64,000 nt of DNA from Bacillota bacterium (GCA_023406895.1 JAEXTV010000021.1:248001-312000); one strand, 5' to 3'. Shown: positions 1 to 9,973, counted from the stretch's first letter. Numbers and translations are program-made. The notes: generated from the sequence alone by a model not told the origin.

Positions 1-885
1 GCAAAGCGATAGGTCATCCGTCAGCTGCGCCGCAATGTCGCTGGCCTGCTCAGCGGCCTGCTCTTTTGTCAGAGAGACACCATATGGCGTATCAATATCT
101 ATCTGTCCGAAACAAGCCGGGCCCGTTCCTAGATTCGCGCTGATCCATTTTACACTGTCACTATTGAAATCACCTGACGCGTAAAAGTAAAACGGCTGAC
201 CATTCACCTGAGTTGTGCCTTCAAACCCAATGATCGTTTGCTTATCCCCGTTTGTTGGATCTTCACCAGAAAATAGCACGCCGATTTGAAACGCGATGTT
301 TTTCAGCTGGATCTCAGACGGCGCGTCTTGATACATTATCGCATAGTCTGCTAAATCCTCGTCCATTTTCTCAACCATCTCGTCGTCGCCCTCGGCTTTA
401 TACGTTGCACGACGAGCCTGATGATCAAGTATCTCTAGCTCAATTTGCTCCTTGGTCATCGTATGGTTAATCTCCGTCCATGTGGCGTCCCCCGCGCCGA
501 ATAAAGCTGCAACTTTTTTAAGATCCTCTTGCGTAAACGCGCTGAGTCTCGCCGTCGCCGCCGGCAGCTGCGTGACATTCGGCAATGTGATATCCACATC
601 TGACGTAAGGTTGAGCTTGCCGTCCAGCGCACTTTCTTCAAAGCGCCAGTGCTTCGGTACGCCAAGCTTTTCATATAATGCGTCATTATTAGGTACGGGT
701 GTGCTGCTTGGCGAAACATCGCTTGAAGGGCTTGGCGTTGCTTCAATGAGGTCACTTAGGCCGTCTCCCTTGCCCACAACAACGGGCATCTCAGGCGTCG
801 GCTGACAGGCTGACAAGAAACACACGATTACAAGCACAACCGCCAACGCAAGCGCGGTCAATTTATCGCTGGTTCTGTTTTTCAT
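1..885 (-). CDS. Secreted lipoprotein of unknown function (C-terminus outside window)
   Basis: An open frame of 295 codons runs from an ATG at 885 off the left edge, so the C-terminus is missing. AGGGGG sits just upstream as ribosome binding site. The N-terminus has two basic residues, a hydrophobic stretch and a lipobox (LSAC, Cys near residue 27), so the protein should be lipid-anchored outside the membrane. A Pro/Ser/Thr-rich linker to about residue 70 follows. The rest is acidic and soluble-looking, and I recognise no domain or catalytic motif. It is monocistronic as far as visible, and diverges from the glycosylase gene at 1175. Confidence 0.75.
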   Translation of the reverse strand, partial: MKNRTSDKLTALALAVVLVIVCFLSACQPTPEMPVVVGKGDGLSDLIEATPSPSSDVSPSSTPVPNNDALYEKLGVPKHWRFEESALDGKLNLTSDVDITLPNVTQLPAATARLSAFTQEDLKKVAALFGAGDATWTEINHTMTKEQIELEILDHQARRATYKAEGDDEMVEKMDEDLADYAIMYQDAPSEIQLKNIAFQIGVLFSGEDPTNGDKQTIIGFEGTTQVNGQPFYFYASGDFNSDSVKWISANLGTGPACFGQIDIDTPYGVSLTKEQAAEQASDIAAQLTDDLSLC

Positions 886-1174
886 AGAGATCCCCCTCAT
901 TTCTTTCTTTGTTCAGCACCACACCAATAAGAAAAAGGGATCAGACAATTTGATGGATGAAATACCGTATATAAAGTTATGAGCAGTTGTAGTGTTACTT
1001 TTAAAATACAATAATGCCAAAAGTGTGTATTGTCAATATTTAGACTAGGTTCTTACAGGAGATAAAATACATTATAATACTCAATCGTAAATAACTCCCC
1101 TATCCGCTCGGTTTGTGCTAAAATCAAATTTATTAAGATGACAAACAATACTTTAACAATTGCGGTGATAAACA

Positions 1175-2374
1175 ATGATCACACTGACCAATCTTCAGGC
1201 GCGTCAATTTCTGCTGTTAAAGCACGGCCTGATTGACGATTACAAATTCACAGGTAAGCAAGGCGTGCTCAACTTTGTCCGCCAGGCGGGCTGCATTCAG
1301 TTCGACCCACTCGATATCTGCGGTAAAAACGCCGAGCTGGTCTGCCAGTCACGCGTCAAGGGCTTCACCAAAGAGATGTTGTATTCGCTGCTGTATGAAG
1401 ACAGGATGCTCATCGATTACGTCGATAAAAACCTCGCCATACTGCCCATTGAAGACTGGCCGTATTTTGAACGCTACCGAGAGGCCGCCCGCCGCGAGGA
1501 AGATAATTATCCAGAAATGTTCGCTTTCAAAGAACAGGTTTACGCAAATATCGAAGCAAACGGTGCCGTCTGCTCCAACGATATCGCGCTCCATGGCGAT
1601 TTCTTTTGGCGCTCCGCCGTCCATTGGAGCAGTGGCAGCAATCTGTCCCGCTCGGTGCTCGAGCAAATGTATTCTGCCGGCGAGCTCATCATCCACCATA
1701 AAAAAGGAACACGCAAATACTACGATATCGCAGAGAAACATATCCCCCGCGCCTTGCTGCACGCGCCAGACCCGCTGCCAAGCGATCCGGCGCATTTCGC
1801 TCGGCGCGTGCTGCGCCGTATCGGCGCGGTCGGGCTGCTGTGGAACCGCCCCTCTGACGCGTGGCTCAACATCTGGGGCCTCAAAGCACAGCAGCGCAAC
1901 GACGCCTTTGAGCATCTATTGAAAGACGGAAAAATAGCCGAAGCGGCTGTGGACGGCGTAAAGGATAGGCTATATTTTTGCTCGGAGGATATGCCGATTA
2001 TTGAACGGGTGCTGTGCAACCCCGGGCTGAAGCCGCGCTGCGAGCTGATTGCCCCGCTCGATAATTTAATTTGGGACAGACATCTTATCAAAACGTTGTT
2101 CGGATTCGATTACACATGGGAAGTCTATACCCCCGTAGCGAAACGCAAATACGGGCATTACGTGCTGCCCCTGCTGTACGGCGACACTTTTATCGGCCGC
2201 GTTGAAGCCTCTGCCGACTATAAGACTAATGAGTTGGTTATCAAAAATATCTGGTTAGAAAAAGGCGTGAAGCACACGAAAAAGCTTCAGTCGGCATTAA
2301 ATCGCCGCTTTGAGAAATTCGCCCGGTTTAACGGCTGCGCCGCCATCATTTATTCCCACAAAGAATATGTTTGA
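1175..2374 (+). CDS. ycaQ: YcaQ/AlkX-type winged-helix DNA glycosylase
   Basis: This 399-residue protein belongs to the HTH_42 winged-helix family (YcaQ, also called AlkX, and AlkZ), monofunctional glycosylases that unhook interstrand crosslinks or excise bulky N-alkylpurines. The catalytic-loop motif near the N-terminus is visible: Q42-F-D44-P in CIQFDPL. The Q-x-D version is typical of the YcaQ branch, while AlkZ has Q-x-Q. The middle part (about 150-260) fits tandem winged helices, and length is normal. It stands alone, transcribed divergently from the lipoprotein gene. The family call is strong; the substrate is inferred from the family. Confidence 0.8.
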   Translation: MITLTNLQARQFLLLKHGLIDDYKFTGKQGVLNFVRQAGCIQFDPLDICGKNAELVCQSRVKGFTKEMLYSLLYEDRMLIDYVDKNLAILPIEDWPYFERYREAARREEDNYPEMFAFKEQVYANIEANGAVCSNDIALHGDFFWRSAVHWSSGSNLSRSVLEQMYSAGELIIHHKKGTRKYYDIAEKHIPRALLHAPDPLPSDPAHFARRVLRRIGAVGLLWNRPSDAWLNIWGLKAQQRNDAFEHLLKDGKIAEAAVDGVKDRLYFCSEDMPIIERVLCNPGLKPRCELIAPLDNLIWDRHLIKTLFGFDYTWEVYTPVAKRKYGHYVLPLLYGDTFIGRVEASADYKTNELVIKNIWLEKGVKHTKKLQSALNRRFEKFARFNGCAAIIYSHKEYV

Positions 2375-2554
2375 AAGCCAGTCTGCCATCATTCGTATCT
2401 GCTCTTTAAAAAACACTGTCTTTCTTCGCTATCGGCGCAATCTGCCAACCACTTTATTTGTATCATATACCAATAAGTGCCGACACTTTTCGGTTAAAAA
2501 AAATTATTCCGTTTATTAATAAAGAGAGAAATGCTTTATGAAAGGATGGGTATT

Positions 2555-3440
2555 ATGAACATTGAACAGATGAACAAAATGCAATTCGGCAAGGGCTTTA
2601 TCGCCGCGCTCGATCAAAGCGGCGGCAGCACGCCCAAAGCGCTTCTTCTCTACGGCATCAGCGAAGGCAGCTATTCGAACGATGACGAGATGTTTGAAAT
2701 CGTCCATCAGATGAGAACACGCATCATTAAAAGCCCCGCATTTTCGTCGGATTATATTCTGGGTGCCATTCTGTTTAAAAACACAATGAACCGCACGATA
2801 GATGGCATAGCCACCGCCGATTATCTCTGGGAGAATAAAGGCATCGTTCCTATTCTCAAGGTAGACGATGGACTTTCGGGCCTTGAAGGCGGCGTTCAGC
2901 TCATGAAGCCGATGCCCGATTTAAACAGCCTTTTAAAACAGGCTGTGGCCAAAAATATCTTCGGCACGAAAATGCGCTCGGTGATTAAAGAAGCCAATGG
3001 CGCCGGTATTAAAAAAATCGTCGATCAGCAATTTGATATCGGCAAACAGATATTTGACGCGGGCTTGATCCCCATCTTGGAGCCGGAGGTTGATATCCGC
3101 AGCGCCGACAAAGAAGAATCGGAGAAAATACTGAAGCTGGAGATATTAAACAGACTTGCCACGCTCGAAAAAGGTGTGAAAGTGATGTTTAAGCTTTCCT
3201 TACCGTCCGAGGACAATTTCTATACCGATCTGATGGACGATATGCATGTGTTACGCGTGGTCGCGCTGTCGGGCGGCTATTCGCAAAGCGAAGCCAACGA
3301 AAGGCTCGCGCAACCACGGGCTGATTGCGAGCTTCTCTCGCGCGCTGTCTCAAGGGCTCACAGCACAGCAGACAGACGCTGATTTTAACGACATGCTTGC
3401 GACGTCCATCAAGGCGATTTACGACGCATCGATTACCTGA
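2555..3440 (+). pseudogene. Class I fructose-1,6-bisphosphate aldolase, frameshifted near the 3' end
   Basis: The product matches the about 296-residue bacterial class I aldolases (Staphylococcus type), which cleave fructose-1,6-bisphosphate in glycolysis through a lysine Schiff base. Visible motifs are GFIAALDQSGGSTPKAL near the start and MFKLSLP with the Schiff-base Lys at residue 213. I start at 2555 (MNIEQ) because AGGATGG precedes it. At about 3305-3312 the frame breaks: the first frame ends in nonsense at 3382, while the conserved tail (NHGLIASFSRALSQGL to DASI) continues in another frame to 3440. A two-base loss (or one-base gain) in the GCGCGCAACC-like stretch explains it. This is either a real mutation or an assembly error. 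Confidence 0.85.
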
Positions 3441-3575
3441 AGAGGACCAATACAAAAATCAGCAGGGCGGCCATAAGCCGTCCTTTTTTTGATGAAAAGC
3501 TCTGTCTCCCCAGTATATAAGGCTGATTTAATCCTGATTAGCGCCGAAAAGAAAGTGAGAGGTTGGGATGTTTCT

Positions 3576-4031
3576 CTATAGCCACGGAATTTTGACCTTG
3601 CTGCTGTAGTCATCCCAAGACGAGCCGAATATTTTTGAAAGCATCTGCTCTTCTTCCGGCGAATACAGCCTCGAGCCGATATAGACGATGATGCCGATCA
3701 ATGCACCCAACCATGTGTTTAAGAGAAAGCCAACCCACGGCAGCACAAGCAAAGCAACCCCCGTATACAGCGGATGCTTCATGATGGCATAAGGCCCATT
3801 CGTGATGAGCTGCTTTTTGGGTATTTTGGTCAGAATCAAAAAGACCGACCATGCCCAGACCAGCCCTCCGGGAATCAACAAGATAACAGAAATCCAGAAC
3901 AATACTGATGATGGCCCGCCCATGCTGAATACAGACGGAAACAGGATATTCAATGCCAAACCAACCGCTAAAAACGGCAGTACAAGCAGACCGATTTTTC
4001 TTCCGTTGCCGACAAGCACTTTGAGTTTCAT
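3576..4031 (-). CDS. Isoprenylcysteine carboxyl methyltransferase-like integral membrane protein
   Basis: A 151-residue membrane protein with about four hydrophobic segments. The conserved motif NGPYAIMKHPLYTG (residues about 80-93) and the C-terminal EEEQMLSKIFG...W..Y pattern are those of the ICMT/PEMT-like methyltransferase family, which uses S-adenosylmethionine to methylate membrane-embedded substrates. The bacterial substrate is unknown. ATG at 4031 is preceded by GGAGAAG. It converges on the aldolase gene and diverges from the LCP gene. Confidence 0.75.
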   Translation of the reverse strand: MKLKVLVGNGRKIGLLVLPFLAVGLALNILFPSVFSMGGPSSVLFWISVILLIPGGLVWAWSVFLILTKIPKKQLITNGPYAIMKHPLYTGVALLVLPWVGFLLNTWLGALIGIIVYIGSRLYSPEEEQMLSKIFGSSWDDYSSKVKIPWL

Positions 4032-4350
4032 AGACTTCTCCTTGTTTCTTTATTTTTTGATATAATTGCTCTTTTTTGCATATCAGCAATTAAATCTTGT
4101 CGATTACATTCGACAAAATACATCAAACACCTCTATGCGTTGCAATTTCGAACTCTTATTTTAATCGAATCATAAATTCAAACCTTTTTATTTTATAATA
4201 CAGCTTCTATAATGGAATACATGATCGAGGTCGCAATTATAAACAAATTGTAAAATCAAAGGATTTATTGGTATTAATTACTGACTTCTTCTGTATTATG
4301 TTATACAATAGTTCTGTAACTACATTTGGAATTAAGGGATGGAAAGCATA
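4032..4350. other. Divergent promoter region, no gene
   Basis: AT-rich spacer between the divergent methyltransferase-like gene and the LCP gene. TATAAT-like hexamers occur around 4189-4200 and 4303-4310, but I cannot pair them confidently with -35 boxes. No further coding or structured element was seen. Confidence 0.4.
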
Positions 4351-6129
4351 ATGAAAAAATGGTTCAGTCGATTCTTCATCAAAAGAAAAAACGATACGGA
4401 AATCGGACGCTCGCCCAAAGACGAAAACGACGTTAGAGATAGTCATTCCAAATCGGATGAAACGCCACTGAATGATTCTTCGGCCTCCGGCAGCGCTCTT
4501 ATAGACAGCACGGCCACTGATGAGGAGACAGATAAAACGTCCGTCTCAGATTCGCAAAGCAGTCATAAATCGTCTAGAACAAAAAAACCATGGAGCATTA
4601 AAAAAAAGGTCATCGTGACCATTGCCAGTGTTTTGGGGGTATTGGTCATCGGTATCGGAATATTCGCGGCGTCGATCTTTATAGACCCTATGAGCCATTT
4701 TGATGCCATCGCGCCGTTACCATCACCGCTTGCCTCTTCCATGCCGCCTGACAGTGACGTGTCTCCCACGCCCATACCCACGTTGAGTGAATACGATCAA
4801 CTGGTCGCGAAAAGCGATTTCGGTATCCTTGAACAGACAGTCAATATTCTGCTGATCGGCGTTGATTATGCGCCTGAGCGCGACGATTGGGGCGGCAAAC
4901 ATTATTACCATTCTGATGTCATGATCGTATTGGCCATCAATAAAGAAACCGGCAGCGTCAATCTGATTTCTCTGCCTCGCGATACATACGCCGAAATACC
5001 GAACGTTGAAGGCATATACAAGCTGAACGCATCGATGGATTGCGGCGGCGGATGGAAGGATAATCCTTCCGGGGGCTGCGCAAAGGTTTGTGAGGCCGCA
5101 TCATGGATGATCGGCGGCATTCCCATCAATTATTACTACGCCGTGGATATGTCCGCCGTGAAAGGGCTCGTGAACGCAATTGACGGCGTGGATTTTAACA
5201 TTGATGTCGATTTTAAAATGCAAGGGCGCGAGTATAAGACAGGGCTTCAGCATATGGACGGACAGGCGGTTCTCGATTATCTGCGCGTACGCAAAGATAT
5301 TGGCGAAGAATCAGGAGACAAAAACCGTGTCAATCGTCAGAAAAATATGCTTGTTGCGATCGTACAGAAGCTGAAAGACTCGGGGCTGATCTTTAAGATA
5401 CCCGATATCATCGGCGCGTTCAACGGCAACCTTCAGACGAACGTTGATCTGGCGAGCACAGGCGCTTTGGCGGCATACGCATCTCAAATTGATACGAGAT
5501 GCATAAAAATGTATTCAATGGGCGGCCCGATGCATCTCGGCCTTTTCAACTGGAATTTTGTCATCACTGACCAGGATAATCGCGTAAAAATTATAAAGGA
5601 CGTGTATGGCTTCGACATTAGCAGTGATGCGGATGTTCAGGCGCTGGAAGCCAAGTATGGTATCAAAGTTCCCTCATACGACCATTATACAAAAAGATAT
5701 GCGTTAAATCTATGGCATAAAATGCAGGCCAAGATCATGAACAGACAGGCACCCCCGCTGCTTGATGATATCAAAGCGAAGCTTGATGCCGATGCACAGC
5801 TGCCGCCATATCCGGAGCTTGTTCCGGTGCCTGACCCTGCAACCGGTGAGATGATTCAGCCTGCGCCGGTACCCAGCGATGGCTATAGGAGATACCTTCC
5901 GGGTTGTGCAGAATGGCAGTTGTATAATAAAGTAAACGAAGAGTTTTCGCGTATGGATGATATTGAACAGCTGCAGCTCGATATTCAGGAGCTTTGCGCA
6001 AAATTCGGTATTAAAAAGAGTGAAAAGGAATGGAAAAAGTACTGGCATGTGGATTACGGCGACCATGCAGGTAAGCGTTCTGCCAATCAGCCCTTTGTGA
6101 AGAACGAACTGCCTGTTGATTTTAACTAG
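4351..6129 (+). CDS. LytR-CpsA-Psr (LCP) family cell-wall glycopolymer ligase
   Basis: A 592-residue single-pass membrane protein. A polar cytoplasmic tail of about 75 residues rich in Ser, Asp and Lys precedes one transmembrane helix at about 83-108. The extracellular LCP domain follows at about 160-320, with NILLIGVD, SDVMIVLAIN, LISLPRDTY and the basic DYLRVRK...RVNRQ segment that binds the polyprenyl-pyrophosphate substrate. LCP enzymes transfer teichoic acids or capsule from lipid carriers to peptidoglycan. The C-terminal about 250 residues are outside the core domain and unassigned. ATG 4351 is chosen over 4339 because GGAAAG is correctly spaced. An intrinsic terminator follows. Confidence 0.85.
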   Translation: MKKWFSRFFIKRKNDTEIGRSPKDENDVRDSHSKSDETPLNDSSASGSALIDSTATDEETDKTSVSDSQSSHKSSRTKKPWSIKKKVIVTIASVLGVLVIGIGIFAASIFIDPMSHFDAIAPLPSPLASSMPPDSDVSPTPIPTLSEYDQLVAKSDFGILEQTVNILLIGVDYAPERDDWGGKHYYHSDVMIVLAINKETGSVNLISLPRDTYAEIPNVEGIYKLNASMDCGGGWKDNPSGGCAKVCEAASWMIGGIPINYYYAVDMSAVKGLVNAIDGVDFNIDVDFKMQGREYKTGLQHMDGQAVLDYLRVRKDIGEESGDKNRVNRQKNMLVAIVQKLKDSGLIFKIPDIIGAFNGNLQTNVDLASTGALAAYASQIDTRCIKMYSMGGPMHLGLFNWNFVITDQDNRVKIIKDVYGFDISSDADVQALEAKYGIKVPSYDHYTKRYALNLWHKMQAKIMNRQAPPLLDDIKAKLDADAQLPPYPELVPVPDPATGEMIQPAPVPSDGYRRYLPGCAEWQLYNKVNEEFSRMDDIEQLQLDIQELCAKFGIKKSEKEWKKYWHVDYGDHAGKRSANQPFVKNELPVDFN

Positions 6130-6186
6130 TTTTCATAATACTTATGCCATGAATACCGTTAAGATCGGACATTGACATTTTGAAAT

Positions 6187-6234
6187 AAAACCCTATGATC
6201 GGGCCGAAGCAGTGCCTCAATCATAGGGTTTTTT
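6187..6234 (+). terminator. Intrinsic terminator after the LCP gene
   Basis: A 12-13 bp stem (AAAACCCTATGAT paired with ATCATAGGGTTTT) closes a loop of about 20 nt and runs into a T6 tract, 58 bases after the LCP stop codon. Confidence 0.85.
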
Positions 6235-6376
6235 GCACGTGCATTATAAAAAACATGACCTCGGCATTATACAAGGATGACGACAAAAGAGTTGATTATC
6301 CACAAATGACATCTTAAAATTCATTTGTAGTATGACCTCTGAATGACCGACGCATTTTATGTGCCGTGAAAGGATT

Positions 6377-7873
6377 TCACAGCACATAAATGTCGCTATA
6401 CTTCTTGTTTAAATAATCGATATAGTATTTCGCCGTCAGTTCCTCTCCCGTCACGCGTCTGATCAGCACTTCGGGCAGGTACACCGCGCCATACCGATGA
6501 ATGTGCTGCTTGAGCCATCCGTTCAGAGACAGAAGATCTCCCTCTTCAATACGCTGCTCAAAGTCCGGCATATCGCTTTTAAGCTTATGGATGAACTGCG
6601 CACCGTAGAGGTTGCCGAGCGCATAGCTCGGGAAATAACCGAAGTTGCCGCTCGACCAGTGCATATCCTGCAGTATCCCTTCCGCATCGTTCTTCGGCTC
6701 CACGCCAAGGTACTCTCTGTATTTCTTGTTCCAGAGAATCGGCAGCTCGTTGAGCCCTGCGTCGCCGTCAAATATCGCTTTTTCAAGCTCGTACCGAATG
6801 ATGATGTGCAGGCTGTATGTGAGCTCATCCGATTCGATGCGTATCAGCGACGGTTTCACCTGGTTGAGCGCCCTATAGAACGTATCGAGCGGTATAGGCT
6901 GAAACTGCGGAAAGCATTCCTGCGTTTCGGGATAAAAATATGTCCAGAAAGCGCGGCTGCGGCCGATGATGTTTTCATAGAGCCGAGACTGCGATTCGTG
7001 TATGCCCATTGATGTGCCGGTTTTGAGCATCGTACCAAGCAAATCATCGGAGATGTTTTGCTCATAGACCGCGTGGCCGCCCTCGTGAATACAGCTGAAC
7101 AGCGCGCTCTGAAATTCTTTCTCATAATAATGCGTTGTGATGCGCACATCATGGTTTCCAAGCGTATCCGTGAACGGATGAACACTGACGTCGAGCCGTC
7201 CCGCGTCAAAGTCGTAGCCCATCTTTTCAAGCACGCTGCGGCACAGCTTTTGCTGCGCACCCAGCGGATAATCGCTGTGCAGAAAATCGTTATCTGTCTT
7301 TTTGCCCCTCGATTTGATACGGTCGAGCAGATTGATGATGGCGTCTCTGAGTTCTGCAAATATCACGTCAAGCGTTTTCACCGTGATGCCCGGCTCATAA
7401 ATATCGAGCAGCTTGTCGTAATGGCTGTTTTGAAACCCCCAATAGCTGATGAATTCCCGATTGAACGCGATCAGCTTTTCAAGATGCGGTTTGAATATCG
7501 AATAATCGGATTTCTCTTTAGCGGTCTCCCATGCCGATTCGGAATCGGAACAGGCGATCACGTACTCGCGGTATCTGTCCTGTGGGATCAGTGTCGAACG
7601 GTCGTATTCTCTCTTCGCCCTATCGGCCATCGCTTTGACAACGTCATCGGCACCGTGATTCTCACTGAAAAAGTCAATGAAATCCCTTATTTCAAAAGAT
7701 GTCTGACGCTTGTACATCTCAGTCGATAAATAACCGAGTATTTCTCCGCGGTATGGCGCGCCTTTCTTGGGCATGCTGACGCGTGAATCCCAATACAGCG
7801 TGCTGATTGCACTGTTTAAGTACTCGATATCCTTCATATATGTTTTAAAGCTGTTCAATCTATCGTCCTGCAT
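6377..7873 (-). CDS. M32 family metallocarboxypeptidase
   Basis: A 498-residue cytosolic zinc carboxypeptidase of family M32 (thermostable carboxypeptidase Taq type), which trims C-terminal residues from peptides. The zinc-binding HEGGH lies at residues 263-267 and the family-typical HESQSRLYEN with the third ligand Glu at about 292-301. The downstream ELTYSLHIIIRYELE and QDMHWSSGNFGYFPSYALGN-type segments are also characteristic. Length is normal (about 500). It stands alone between convergent and unrelated neighbours, with a probable role in peptide catabolism, matching the amino-acid importer nearby. Confidence 0.9.
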   Translation of the reverse strand: MQDDRLNSFKTYMKDIEYLNSAISTLYWDSRVSMPKKGAPYRGEILGYLSTEMYKRQTSFEIRDFIDFFSENHGADDVVKAMADRAKREYDRSTLIPQDRYREYVIACSDSESAWETAKEKSDYSIFKPHLEKLIAFNREFISYWGFQNSHYDKLLDIYEPGITVKTLDVIFAELRDAIINLLDRIKSRGKKTDNDFLHSDYPLGAQQKLCRSVLEKMGYDFDAGRLDVSVHPFTDTLGNHDVRITTHYYEKEFQSALFSCIHEGGHAVYEQNISDDLLGTMLKTGTSMGIHESQSRLYENIIGRSRAFWTYFYPETQECFPQFQPIPLDTFYRALNQVKPSLIRIESDELTYSLHIIIRYELEKAIFDGDAGLNELPILWNKKYREYLGVEPKNDAEGILQDMHWSSGNFGYFPSYALGNLYGAQFIHKLKSDMPDFEQRIEEGDLLSLNGWLKQHIHRYGAVYLPEVLIRRVTGEELTAKYYIDYLNKKYSDIYVL

Positions 7874-8071
7874 AACAACCTTCCCATAGAGATATTTTTA
7901 ATAAGTATATCACATCAATGGTCATCCCATGCACCATATATTCTCAGTATGATTGCAAAATATTTATACCCGGGGATTGAACAGAACCATCTTAAACCAT
8001 CGAATCTTGCTGCATACAAATATGACAACAGATAAATGCAGGTGCTAAAATGAACATAATAGGTCATCACA

Positions 8072-8097
8072 GCAAAGGGAGCGAAAGCTCCCCTTGC
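8072..8097 (-). terminator. Hairpin at the 3' end of the DUF6143-like gene
   Basis: An 11-bp stem with one mismatch around a GAAA/TTTC loop directly abuts the stop codon of the upstream minus-strand gene. The following T tract is short, so termination strength is uncertain. Confidence 0.5.
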
Positions 8098-8651
8098 TAT
8101 TTATATTTGGGCCAAATGGGTTCTTCCCACCAACCGAAGGCCACGCGCCCCTCCGCTCTCGCATCGGGGTTTTCCGGATGAGATAAAAATACGGTGAACG
8201 AACCTCCCGGAGCAAAAATAAATTTACCGTCTTCTTCAGCCACGATTGTGCTTTCCGCATCTCCTCTTCGAACAAATGCTTTGATTCCCGTCGGTTCTCC
8301 GGTGACGTTATCGGCATAAAGCAGCTTAACCCGCGGCCTCGGTGTCGGTTCAATGGCGAGATTAGACGTCGTCACAAAATCTGACTGCATCGGTTTGCCG
8401 GGAAGTGATGCGTTGAACCAAATCTGTGCGCGAAAAACGCTGTATAAGCTGGTGACAGTCCATACATTGACATGTAAATTCACGTCGGAATTTATCGGGT
8501 TGTAAAGGCTGGCCCAGGCGCTGATGTTCGGACCGGTGTATATCAGATTATCCGCATAGCCCGTAAAGTATTTCCCCTGTACAGATTTATACAGTGAAAC
8601 CGGAATGTCTACGGTTTGAGGCAAACAGAATTCTCTTGATCTATGATACAA
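8097..8651 (-). CDS. DUF6143-like protein of unknown function
   Basis: A 184-residue soluble protein without signal peptide or membrane segment. The pattern of a conserved N-terminal half (GPNISAWASLYNPINSDVNL, then AQIWFNASLPG) and a C-terminal DGKFIFAPGGSFTVFL...RVAFGWWEE matches, from memory, a Bacillota family annotated DUF6143. The start is TTG at 8651, supported by GAGGTG seven bases upstream; an ATG just before it is out of frame. No function is known. Confidence in the family number is moderate. Confidence 0.6.
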   Translation of the reverse strand: MYHRSREFCLPQTVDIPVSLYKSVQGKYFTGYADNLIYTGPNISAWASLYNPINSDVNLHVNVWTVTSLYSVFRAQIWFNASLPGKPMQSDFVTTSNLAIEPTPRPRVKLLYADNVTGEPTGIKAFVRRGDAESTIVAEEDGKFIFAPGGSFTVFLSHPENPDARAEGRVAFGWWEEPIWPKYK

Positions 8652-8816
8652 TGATCATCACCTCTATTCACCATATAAATATGCCATTGAAATAATCCAT
8701 GTGCATTGGCATAAGTTCGCCCAAAAACGCAATACCAAATCTGTGTACAAAATTCAGATTAATACGAATAGATTATAATTTTTAAAATGGTGTGTTAAAC
8801 TTGGAAAACTAAGAGA

Positions 8817-9695
8817 CTACAATCGATCCATGATTGTTGCTTCTGATACAGCACAAATGGCGCATTCAATCATGGCATCATCCGGCTCCCGCGTGGTGAA
8901 ACGCTGCGCAAACAACCCCAAGCGCGTTATCGGCGTCACTTTTTTAGAACGCATGGCTTCATACGAGAACCCCACCGCCATCAACACCACAGCGCACAGT
9001 ATCAGTTCCTGCATCGTTTCAGGCAGTTGCGGCGGAATGAGGACAGACGCGATAAGCATAGCCAGAGAAATGAAAACCACCATTGATGTGCCGCACCGTT
9101 TGTGGAACCGGCTCTGTGCCACCACATTTTCAACCGATAAAACAAGGCCTTTTTCATAGCAGGCAATCGCTTTGTGCTCCGCGCCGTGATAGCGAAGCAG
9201 CCTTTTAACGGCGGGCAGGCGCGTTATTAACACCAGTGTGAAAATTAACATAAGCAAATCGGCCAGACCGTAAACGAAAGTGAACAGATAGTGCTGACAG
9301 AATTCCGAAAAATATAGGCAAAGATGATTATAGAGCCAGTCCGTCGAAAAAGCATAGAGACCCACTATCAAAAAGGCGGCTGCGGCGCTGATGATTGAGA
9401 GCGGCGAAATGTGCAGATCCCCCGCTCTTTTAGAAAGCTGAGCGGCACGAAAAATGGTTTGAAAAGACGTCTTGAATGACGTCAGCAGCTGATATATACC
9501 GAGCAGCAGCGGCCTTTTGATGATGCATTTTTGGCTGACCGGCCAAGAGCCTTTCACAATTCTGCCGGAACGCAGGCGCAGCGCGATGGCGCATTTTTCA
9601 TGGGTGCGCATCATCACACCATTGGGCAGAGCCTGCCCGCCAATCGGTAAACCGCGTTTCATTTTCAAGCCAATCAAATCTACTTTATTGTCCAT
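8817..9695 (-). CDS. yqhQ: DUF1385 integral membrane protein (YqhQ family)
   Basis: A 292-residue protein with a short N-terminal soluble part carrying GGQALPNGVMMR, then about four to five membrane segments (about 105-260), and between them the signature RYHGAEHKAIACYEKG and RCGTSMVVF. These are the hallmark motifs of DUF1385 (B. subtilis YqhQ), widespread in Bacillota and of unresolved biochemical role. The HxxEH-like pattern suggests metal binding, which is only an inference. It is monocistronic here. Confidence 0.88.
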   Translation of the reverse strand: MDNKVDLIGLKMKRGLPIGGQALPNGVMMRTHEKCAIALRLRSGRIVKGSWPVSQKCIIKRPLLLGIYQLLTSFKTSFQTIFRAAQLSKRAGDLHISPLSIISAAAAFLIVGLYAFSTDWLYNHLCLYFSEFCQHYLFTFVYGLADLLMLIFTLVLITRLPAVKRLLRYHGAEHKAIACYEKGLVLSVENVVAQSRFHKRCGTSMVVFISLAMLIASVLIPPQLPETMQELILCAVVLMAVGFSYEAMRSKKVTPITRLGLFAQRFTTREPDDAMIECAICAVSEATIMDRL

Positions 9696-9780
9696 ATCTT
9701 TATAGAGAGTATATATGCAAACGCGGTGAAAAGAAAGTGTATCGCGCCAATTGGCTTACGCCTGATCTGATATTTTAAGC

Positions 9781-9955
9781 ATACTATTGTATTGTTTTTA
9801 AAGTGTTGAAAAACCTTCTTATGTCATGCTGAGGAACGCAGCGACGCGAGCATCCCATGGATAAACGCTTATAAACGTATTCACTGATCGCTTAAGCTCA
9901 AACAAAATGGCTAAATTTACTTATTTTACAGCCTAAAATAATACTATGGTATTGT
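9781..9955. repeat. Intergenic segment with near-identical direct repeats and a REP-like palindromic core
   Basis: ATACTATTGTATTGT at 9781 and ATACTATGGTATTGT at 9941 differ at one of 15 bases and bracket about 145 nt. Inside, at 9822-9855, lies a TGTCATGCTGAGG...GCGAGCATCCC sequence resembling the GTCAT-CTGAG-CG-AGCG-AGAATC family of dispersed repeats I know from many bacterial genomes. No coding sequence. It could be a small non-autonomous mobile repeat. Confidence 0.4.
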
Positions 9956-9973
9956 CTTTGCGAAGATGAACGG

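Noticed and set aside
3610..4089. Second minus-strand frame overlapping the methyltransferase-like gene
   Set aside because: It overlaps almost entirely with the frame carrying the conserved NGPYAIMKHPLYTG motif and reads as random sequence.
7058..7729. Long plus-strand frame opposite the M32 carboxypeptidase gene
   Set aside because: It is antisense to a well-conserved gene, has no ribosome binding site and no recognisable domain.
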